This document shows positions 55,712 through 64,000 of a stretch of DNA of 64,000 nt, one piece after another (positions within the stretch are counted from its first letter, which is position 1; every line of letters starts with the position of its first letter). The DNA comes from Cryptomeria japonica (lineage: Eukaryota; Streptophyta; Pinopsida; Cupressales; Cupressaceae). The notes under the pieces are model-generated. The model saw only the letters and a program-made list of their open reading frames with translations. It had not been told where the DNA came from and searched no databases. Both the position numbers and the translations under genes were made by a program. The stretch is from positions 183,296,977 to 183,360,976 of the forward strand of contig NC_081411.1 in the NCBI RefSeq assembly GCF_030272615.1, written 5' to 3'.

Positions 55712-56708
55712 ATTACCCTATGCATGCTCCTATCCCCCCCCCCCCCACTCGGTCGAACGCTTGGGGTCATACCCTACCGGTGTCATCCCTTGAGCACCCT
55801 AAGTGCTAAAAATTGTCAAACTTTAACAGGCCCTAACTTGGAATCTGTGGCACCTCCAAATGATCTATTTGAACCTACGGGGCCATGAGAGGGGTCCCTA
55901 CAAAATCCTATCTCATTTTTTCAAGTTTCCCTATGGTTTATTAGGGCAGCATTTTTTCGGTTGGCAAAAAAATCGTCAGTCTCATTCAATCAAATGTTGT
56001 CACGTGGCCAATTTCTCATTTTTCTTGTTGTGATAACAAACTATCAGCTCCAACATGTCCAGTTAGGCATTAATACCCTATTCATGCTCCTATTCCCCCC
56101 CCCACTTGGTCGAACGCTTGGGGCCATACCCTACCAGTGTCGTCCCTTGAGCACCCTAAGTGCTAAATTTGTCAAAACTTTGACGAGCCCTAACTCAGAA
56201 TCCATGGAACCTGCGAACAATTTGTTTGAACCTACAGGGCCACAAGAGGGGTCCCTACAAAATCCTATCTCAGTTTTTTAAGTTTCCCTACAGTTTTATT
56301 AGGGCGGCATTTTTTCGGTTGGCAAAACAATCGTCAGTCTCATTCAATCGAATGTTGTCGTGTGGCCAATTTCTTGTTCTTCTCATTGTGATAACGAACC
56401 ATCGGCTCCAACATGTCCAGTTAGGAATTATTACCCTATGCATGCTCCTATTTCCCCCCCCCCACTTGGTCGAACGCTTGGGGTCATACCCTATCGACGT
56501 CGTCTCTTGAGCACCCTAAGTGCTAAAAATTGTCAAACTTTGACGGGCCCTAACACGGAATCTGTGGCACCTACGAACAATCTGTTTGAACCTACGTGGC
56601 CAGAAGAGGGGTCCCTACAAAATCCTATCTTATTTTTTCAATTTTTCCTACGGTTTTATTAGGGCAGCATTTTTTCGATTGGCAAAAAAATCTTCAGTCT
56701 CATTCAAT
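55712..56708. repeat. Tandem triplication, about 358-bp unit
   Basis: Units start near 55712, 56070 and 56429 with ACCCTATGCATGCTCCTAT and a C-rich run, then GGTCGAACGCTTGGGG. The third unit is cut at ATTCAATGA (about 56708). All share AGCACCCTAAGTGCTAAA, TTTGAACCTAC and CATTTTTTCGGTTGGCAAA. ORFs inside (for example 55961-56281) repeat with the unit and are not genes. Confidence 0.9.
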
Positions 56709-57958
56709 GAAAAATATAGATAAACAAGAATTACACTATAGACACATAATGATCATCAATATTTCCATGTATTGTATACACATAATTACCATTACACTTT
56801 CATGTGACATCCATGAAGGAATATGCAAACATGATTTTTCATCATTATCAATACTACACCAATGTACTCATGTACAGATACATTGTATATCACCAATATA
56901 ACTAAACCAATTTGTTCATGGAAATTGCATATCATCATAACAAAGTTACATCAATTCACATACATATACAAATACAACATCTCACTTCATCTGCATCAGA
57001 CATCCTCATGTCCTAACATAGAATCATACATACAACAATGCTTGCATATAAATGAAGACCAAAATAAGAAACCTTTTTATGAGAAATGAATGTGCTACAA
57101 GAAACAAATTATAACACTTAATAAAAATTATTTTGTCAAATTATAAATAAATCATTTGAAACATTTTTAGGATGTACAAGATTGTATAATTATGAAACTT
57201 ACCAGTTTCTCTGCAAAGTCTACAAGCATAACTTTGAAGAAAGGCGCATGTTGATTAAATCCCTTCTCATTGCATTTCTCTACATGGTTGAAGATGATGG
57301 TAGATATTGTCATTTCTAAATAGCAATGCATTCACTTGACTTAGTGTTAATGCACAAAATTTAATATCATTAATGCACAAAGGAATATGTACCATCACCA
57401 AGAGTAAACTAGTCAACAGCGAATGATCTAGCATGAACTTGTATTTTTAAGAATTGTTAGTCTACACATAAAATGCATGGATGAACATAAAAGCTTTATG
57501 ATAATCACTTCAACTGAAATGCATGATAATAAATGAAAAGGTGGGATTATATACCATAAAAATATGTCCCTTCAAATTATATCAAGAGAACCCACTATGT
57601 TGACGCAAAAATCATCTACTGTTGTATATCATCAAAAAAGACCTGCATGAGCATAAAGGTTTTGCGATAATTATATCATCAAAACTTGTAAAATAGTGTT
57701 GTCTAATAACAAAAAATGTAAAGCTCATCAAATGCATGATAATAAGTCGTGTTGCAAAAATGCATCCCTTCCAATTATATCAAGTGTACCCGCTATGTGC
57801 ATGCAAAAACCGTGTTGCCAAAAAAAAGCGTTCATCAATAGACCTGCATTTTGAACACATCCTTAATATATACGTACCAAACTTGAACATTAAGGTTTAA
57901 TGATCATTGCTTGAAATGAAATGCATGATAAAAAAAATTAGGCACCATTAAAGACCTA
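56709..57958. other. Intergenic DNA between the convergent genes, possible minus exons
   Basis: Mostly AT-rich. On the minus strand 57203-57315 looks like an exon: a TTTAG acceptor, an open frame (EKCNEKGFNQHAPFFKVMLV) and a GTAAGT donor. It may belong to the minus-strand gene by splicing, but the link is not shown. A roughly 195-bp imperfect duplication repeats TCCCTTC(A/C)AATTATATCAAG at about 57570 and 57765. Confidence 0.35.
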
Positions 57959-60900
57959 CTACTCAAGTATGCCTAAAGGGTCATCTCTTTGCTTAAGAGT
58001 ATCCAGTATTGCTTCATGATCAGTAGTAGTCACTGTCCATAGGTCTTTGGTCTTAGGTTTTTCTTGATGCTTCAACAACTTGACATTTGTAGCTATAATA
58101 AGGTGTGAATGCATTAAAATGGTTTTGTGTCTCTCATAGTCTTCAAATGTAGGTATGTCATTCTTTCTAATCATGTATGTTTGTAACCAAGTTCCCACAA
58201 CAACAACTAAACCTGTAGGATATGTGAACCCATTATCATCTATCACTGGTTGTGTTAGCTTATGTTTTCCCTATACACATTGTGCCAAACAATATTCTGA
58301 TCTCTCTCCATTCCCTTGTGGTGCAACAACTACAAAAACATGTCCTGGTTGTACAAGATTTGATAGACTGTCATACTCAAGTGAACTTTTCATGGCATCA
58401 TTTGACAAGGATATTGTTTGAGATAAAGGATTTAGATATTGGGGAACCCAGGTATCAACCCGCTCACTTGACTTGCACTGATCCCAATCACACCGACACA
58501 AGTCTGACAAAAACAAGCCAACGCTCGTGTCTAAATGGTCCATGTACTTGCATCTAAGCTAAGAAATGAATGCATATTTAAAGAATCTTTAATTGTTTGA
58601 CAATCCAATCTGTATCCCACTGTGGTCTCCTCAACCAACCAAAAGAATCTGGTCACTGCTAAATTAAGAGTACCTCCATGTGACAATGTTGAGCTACACC
58701 AATCAACAATAGAATGTGCATCAGAGAAATTTGCACCTAAAATCCTCAATTGCTACTTAACTAGAGCTCTCTTCAAACATGCACCTACTCCATCATGATC
58801 CCCCTTCCCATGCCCTACCTCAAAAAAATACCAAATATGAGGTATACCGCTCTCTACATGCATTCTACTCAACCAATAAAAAATATGGGCATTCTTGAAT
58901 TGACCCATACAGTTATTTGACTATATGATATGTCGATCAATTGCAATATCTTTCTCATGCAAGAACTCAAAAAAATTCTCGAAAGAATGTTGCACATACT
59001 CGGAGGAGTGTGATCTATCATCACTCATATAAAAATGATACTCCTTGATTATCTTCTTGTCCTCTTTTGTACTATCAGGAGCATGTCTATATGTAATGTG
59101 AACAAAAATAGCAATCTAGATTGAATTGTAGTACTGATATTGTACCTTATTATGTGGTTGCAATGTATAGTTTTTTGCAAAATCAACCACTGATACAATA
59201 GTGCCAATCAGGAAAGAGTTCTTACACATCCTGAACTGTTGGTCCAACCACTAAGACCAATGGGTGTGCCTTGCATACTTGTAGAAAATATTTTCCTTAA
59301 AATCCAAAATAAAATCAGCAACACTCACTTCTCTTGAGACTAATTCGCATCTAGAACCTTCACCTTCACTCTTCAAAGTATATTTTACTATCTCGTATCT
59401 TTTTTTCTCAACATAATTCTTTCCAAACTTGTGTTCGCTTCCCTCATGAAAACATGAAACAAACTTTGACAACTCACCACATTATGATCACTTCTCATTC
59501 AAACAATCATTTCTATAAAAATAGCAGCCATCATCTCTAGGGCATAAAAATAGATCTTGCAAGTCTCTTGATGATCTCAGAAATAGCATTGCACCACACT
59601 CCTGCAACATCTCATTAGTATGCAATGTAGAACAAATATGGCATAAAATTTCATGGTACATTGAAAACTCCACATGGTACTTGCAACAACAAGTATTACG
59701 AATCTTAAGAGGAACACAATAAAATTGCTTCAAAGATTCAAAGGCCCTTTGTGATATTTGCAAACTTGGATGTACTTCACATAAAATTTTGTACAACATT
59801 GTTTGGCTTGATTCCAAGAAATGTTTGGGATGCGGTGTGCGGTCTCGGTTGTCAATTCTTAATTTCAAAATATCCTTTACATTGGGTGATACTCTAGAAT
59901 TAGAGTTCCAAAATTGTTGAATCTCCTCCTTCACATTATCAGTCAACTTTCTATCAACATGTGGAAGCCTCCCACCAAAAGCCCATGTATCATGTTGAAG
60001 TGGATCGTCAAGTTTTTGTCTTTGTGCAAGTGCTCTATCCAAAGTTCTACGGTTTATGTTCAAATCAACACAAGTTTGTCTCATTTGACGAGCCTTCCTC
60101 AATTGATGGCTTACTAAGGAGGTTGTAATCACTCTTTAAGCGGCTCTCTTATCTCTTTCTTTGGTATTCTTTCCAATAGAATTGAGAGCATCAAATAGAT
60201 TTGTGGCAATAATAGAATTTCTCTCCATCTTCTTGTTCATACGAATCTTCAATTTATTTAGCAATGGTCTCATGTTTATCATCTTTAGCAATTGAACAAA
60301 AAGTTGGCATTGCTCGATCAATGTCTTATTGCTAAAACTTTGGTCGAAAAGTTGTGTAGCCCACAACCAAATGGTTCTTCTTGACCTCTTGCCTTCAAGA
60401 TTCGCAATAATGTTCTCATCAATTTCAAGTAACCATTTTGGGGTTCTTGAAGGTCTTGGATTTGGAATTTGTCTTTCATCCATGAGAGGGTCTTCATTTC
60501 TAAAGTAATTAGGTGTTACATATTGTTCACTTGGTTGAGCAATTCCACCTTCAATGTCAAAGTTTTCCACATTTTCACTTCTAATGTCAAAATTTTCCAC
60601 ATGTTCACCTACTATGTCAAAATTTTCTACATTTTCACCTCCAATGCCAAAAAATTTGATATTTACACCAAAATTATGGACACCTTCATTGTCAACTCCC
60701 AAATTTTCACTGTCCATTCTCACGTCATGTTGAGCATTTTCATTATCACTTTCAACATTTTCAACATATTCAAAATTTTCACTTTCAAAATATACATTTT
60801 CAATAACTTGTTCAACATTTTCAAATTCAATTTCCTCTTCACTTGAAGTAACATAAGCAATATTTAACATACCTTGTATTCCCCTCCTAGGACCTTCTTT

Positions 60901-60981
60901 ATCTCTTTCTCTATACACTTCAATTTGGTCATTTGAAAGTTTTCTTTTGTGTTTAGACTTCTGACAACTACTACTCCCCAT
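57959..60981 (-). pseudogene. Gene B: transposase-like protein of unknown superfamily
   Basis: The minus strand starts MGSSSCQKSKHKRKLSNDQI at 60981. A single frame runs to about 58531 with stops at 60136, about 59485, 59251, then about 59106, 58921, 58758 and 58558. After a one-base shift near 58540 it ends at 57959 (KQRDDPLGILE). The N-terminus is basic, then there is an acidic region with repeats (about 60750-60500, units like GENVENFDI). The core at 59200-58700 resembles a DDE-type nuclease: SVVDFAKNYTLQPHN, a SNNCMGQFKNAHIFYWLSR motif, and WYFFEVGHGKGDHDGVGA. Candidate acidic residues are the Asp of VVDF, the usual Asp of the SDN-type motif (Asn here) and the Asp or Glu around the GHGKG motif. 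I recall similar QFKN/GHGKG signatures in uncharacterised eukaryotic transposon proteins but cannot name the superfamily. Confidence 0.6.
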
Positions 60982-61318
60982 TTACCTCCACAAAGATGCT
61001 CCTAAATGATTGACAATGTAAGATTTGACTTTAAGAATCTCTCAAAAGCACAAATTTGTCTCAACCTATCTAAAAACCCGTGATTGTTGACAAAAAACAA
61101 AATGTGAAGAATGTGGGTCATTGGAATCCACAAAATGGCCCACAAGGCTCTTTTTTATTTACAAAAATTGGATATCGGATTATATCGGATATCTGATTTT
61201 AATGTATAAATTTGTGGTCCCAAAAAAAATTTCCATTGCCACCTTTTTCTTATCGTTACCACATTAATGGCAGTGGCAAAAATCAGGTATCTGGTATCCA
61301 ATTTCATTACTCATATTT
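60982..61318. other. Right end of the transposon candidate
   Basis: Upstream region of gene B. GATATC-type words cluster at 61169-61195 (TTGGATATCGGAT, ATCGGATATCTGAT) and 61284-61302 (CAGGTATCTGGTATCC). CATTGCCACCTTTTT (about 61233-61247) is an inverted partner of AAAAAGTGGCGATG at the left end. The outer limit is uncertain. Confidence 0.5.
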
Positions 61319-61349
<31 letters not shown>

Positions 61350-61455
61350 GGGGGAGAGGGAGAGAGAGAGAGATCAGGAGAGGGGGGAGAGAGAGAGATT
61401 AGGGGAGAGGGGGAGAGGGGAGGGAGAGAAAGATTAGGGGAGAGGAGAAAGAGAG

Positions 61456-61489
<34 letters not shown>

Positions 61490-61703
61490 AAGGAGGGGGA
61501 GAGAGAGAGATTAGGGGAGAGGAGGGGAGGTGGTAGGGGAGAGAGAGAAACATTAGGGGAGAGGGGAGAGAGAGAAGGGGGGAGAGAGAGAGAGAGAGGG
61601 AGAGAGGGAGAGAGAGAGGGAGGGGGATAGGGAGGGAGGGAGAGAGAGAGGGGGGAGAGAGACATAGGGGGAGAGAGAGGGATTAGGAGAGAGAGAAAGA
61701 GAG
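61319..61703. repeat. GA-rich microsatellite
   Basis: AGAGAG runs mixed with GGGG and ATTAGGGGAGAGG words that recur every 40-60 bp, with a 13-G run near 61336-61348. It is purine-rich on this strand, the opposite of the CT tract at 15.2-17.2 kb. The Arg/Glu/Gly and Ser/Pro/Leu ORFs are artefacts. Confidence 0.9.
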
Positions 61704-64000
61704 AATATGGTATGATAAGGGGTCATATGGTGTCCAATTACCCCTTAGGACACCATTGACCCTAACGACACCATATGGTGTCATAAGGGGTCATATGACC
61801 CATAACAACCCATAACGACACCATATCATGTCATAAGGGGTCATATGACCCATAACGACATCGTATAGAGTCATAAAGAGTCATATTGTGTCTTAAAGGG
61901 TCATATGGTGTCCATATTGGGTTGTAGGACACAATATGACCCCTTAGAACACCATAGGATCGATAACGACCCAATATGGTGTCATAAAGGGTCGAATGTT
62001 GTCCTTAGAGGTCATATGGTGTCTCATGACCCCTTAGGACACCATATGACCCATAACGACATAATTTGGTGTCTTAAGGGGTCATATGGTGTCCTAAGGG
62101 GTCGTAGGACACACTATGACCCCTTAGGACACCATAGGACCCATAACGACCCAATATGGTGTCATAAGGGGTCATTTGTTGTCCTTAGGGGTCATATGGT
62201 GTCCCATGACCCCTTAGGACACAATATGATCCATAAAAACACAATTTGGTGTCTTAAGGGGTCATATGGTGTCCTAAGGGATCGTAGGACACAATATGAC
62301 CCCTTAAAACACCATAGAACCCATAACGATCCAATATGGTGTCATAAGGGGTCATATGTTATCCCTGAGGGTCATATGGTTTCCCATGACCCCTTAGGAC
62401 ACCATATGACCCCTAACGACACTATATGGTGTCATAAGGGGTCATATGACCCATAATGACACCGTATATAGTCGTAAAGGGTCATATTATGTCTTGAGGG
62501 GTCATATGGTGTCTTAAAGGGGTTATATGACATAATATGGCTCCTTAGGACACAATATGACCCATAACGACACAATTTGGTGTCTTAAGGGGTCATATGG
62601 TGTCCTAAGAGGTAATAGGACACAATATGACCCCTTAGAACACCATAGGACCCATAACGACCCAATATGGTGTCATAAGGGGTCATATGTTGTATATAGG
62701 GGTCATATGGTGTGCCATGACCCCTAACAACACAATATGGTGTCATAAGGGGTCATATGACCCATAACGACACCATATAGAATCATAATGGGTCATATTG
62801 TGCCCTAAGGGGTCATATAGTGTCATATGATGACCCCTTAGGACACAATATAAGGATACAATTTGGTGTCTTAAGGGATTATATGGTGTCCTAAGGGGTT
62901 GTAGGACACAATATGAGCCCTTAGGACAACATAGGACCCATAACGACCCAATATGGCATCATAAGTGGTTGTATGTTGTCCTTAGCGGTGATATGGTGTC
63001 CCATGACCCCTTAAGACACCATATGACCCATAACGACACAATTTGTTTTCTTAAGGGGTTATATGGTGTCCTAAGGGGTCGTAGGACACAATATGACCCT
63101 TTAGGAGACCATAGGACCCATAACAATCCAATATGGTGTCATAAGGGTTCGTATGTTGTCCTTAGGGGTCATATGATGTCCCATGAACCCTTAGGACACC
63201 ATATGACTCCTAACGACACAATATGTTGTTATAAGGGGTCATATGACCCATAACGAGACTGAATAGAGTCGTAAAGGGTTATATTGTATCTTAAGGGTTC
63301 ATATGGTGTCTTAAAGGGGTCATATGAAACAATATGACCCCTTAGAACACAATATGACCCATAACAACATATTTTGGTGTCTTAAGGGATCATATGGGGT
63401 CCTAAGGGGTCGTAGGACACAATATGACCCCTTAAGACACCATAGGACCCATAACGACCCAATATGGTGTCATAAGGGGTCATATGGTGTCCCATGACCT
63501 CTTAGGACATAATATGACCAATAGCAACATAATTTGGTTTCTTAAGGGGTCATATGGTGTTCTAAGGTTCACAGGACATAATATAACCCCTTAGGACACC
63601 ATAGGACCCATAACGACCCAATATGGTGTCATAAGGGGTCGCATGTTGTCCTTAGGGGTCATATGGTGTCCCGTGACCCCTTAGGATACCATATGACCCC
63701 TAACAACACCATATGGTGTCATAAGGGGTCATATGACCCATAACAACACCTTATAGAGTTGTAAAGGGTCATATTGTGTCTTATGGGGTCATATGACACA
63801 ATATGACCCCTTAGGACACAATATGACCTATAACGACTCAATCTAGTGTCTTAGGGGTCATATGATTTCCTAAGGGATCGTAGGACACAATATGACCCCA
63901 TAGGACACCATAGGACCCATAACAACCCAATATGGTGTCATAAGGGGTCATATGTTGTTCTTAGGGGTCATATGGTGTCTCATGGCCCCTTAGGACACAA
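61704..64000. repeat. Satellite array of alternating inverted 20-bp words
   Basis: Built from GGTGTCCTAAGGGGTCATAT and its reverse complement ATATGACCCCTTAGGACACC in turn, with variants (CATAAGG, CCATAACGAC). The marker CGTAGGACACAATATGACC recurs near 61923, 62103, 62283, 62612, 62900, 63082, 63411 and 63882. Intervals of about 180 bp and 330 bp indicate a higher-order unit with an optional extra block. The array leaves the window on the right. Open frames (for example 61905-62456) repeat every 60 codons and are by-products. Confidence 0.92.

Larger units (their letters stand above)
52515..61303. mobile_element. Candidate two-gene DNA transposon of unknown superfamily
   Basis: An 8.8-kb unit holds two convergent genes and similar non-coding ends. 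The left side has GGGGCCAAAAAGTGGCGATG, GATATC-type palindromes and an AT tract. The right side has an inverted AAAAAGGTGGCAATG-like match (about 61228-61245) and several GATATC words. Exact termini and a TSD could not be fixed, because the left flank is an LTR fragment and the right flank is a GA tract. It is not LTR- or LINE-like. Transposase motifs on the minus strand support a cut-and-paste element. Confidence 0.55.

Noticed and set aside
55961-56662. Three similar ORFs of about 100 residues
   Set aside because: They repeat with the 358-bp unit and shift frame between units.
61212-61665. Arg/Glu/Gly ORF on plus and Ser/Leu/Pro ORF on minus
   Set aside because: Translations of a GA microsatellite.
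61905-63253. His/Asp/Gly repeat proteins of 183 and 94 residues
   Set aside because: The frames repeat with the 180-bp satellite period and lack any gene context; a multiple-of-three period keeps them open.

Overview
The window looks like repeat-dominated intergenic DNA from a large plant nuclear genome. A gymnosperm, probably a conifer, is the best guess. The support is very long nested LTR retrotransposons, heavy decay by in-frame stops, GT-AG introns, long (CT)n/(GA)n tracts and a satellite array. The species cannot be fixed from the sequence. No confident host gene, tRNA, rRNA, CRISPR array or prokaryotic feature was found.

1-3.7 kb: two LINE-type (non-LTR) ORF1 regions lie head to head. 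The one on the minus strand is open for 440 codons and leaves the window. The plus-strand one is decayed and ends at a relic of an ORF2 start.

3.7-47.6 kb: this is a nest of LTR elements whose order can be read from target-site duplications (TSDs) and interrupted reading frames. Gypsy-1 (gag from 5.5 kb) was hit in its reverse transcriptase by copia-1 (7776-18856, TSD GACTT). It was also hit in its integrase region by a solo copia LTR (20005-21193) and by copia-2 (from 21458). The 3' LTR of copia-1 was in turn hit by a TIR element (13958-17682) that carries foldback arrays and a huge CT tract with a 500-N gap. Copia-2 has a solo LTR of a third family in its 5' LTR and breaks off at about 25070, where gypsy-2 (a chromodomain gypsy) begins with almost no 5' LTR. 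Gypsy-2 is split by gypsy-3 (26733-42952), a 16.2-kb Tat/Ogre-like gypsy element with two RNase H domains. Gypsy-3 also carries an antisense plant mobile domain (PMD) ORF between its integrase and 3' LTR.

47.6-52.5 kb: mostly unassigned DNA, with one further end of the TIR family (50666) and a minus-strand copia LTR fragment.

52.5-61.3 kb: a candidate two-gene DNA transposon that I cannot place in a known superfamily. A six-exon plus-strand gene (53433-55372, all introns phase 0) converges on a decayed minus-strand transposase-like gene (57959-60981). Between them is a 358-bp tandem triplication, and GGATATC palindromes cluster near both ends. This is the best candidate for an undescribed system.

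61.3-64.0 kb: a GA-rich tract, then a satellite made of about 20-bp words in alternating orientation with a higher-order period near 180 bp. It runs off the window.

All retroelement proteins here are interrupted. Any activity would have to come from intact relatives elsewhere.
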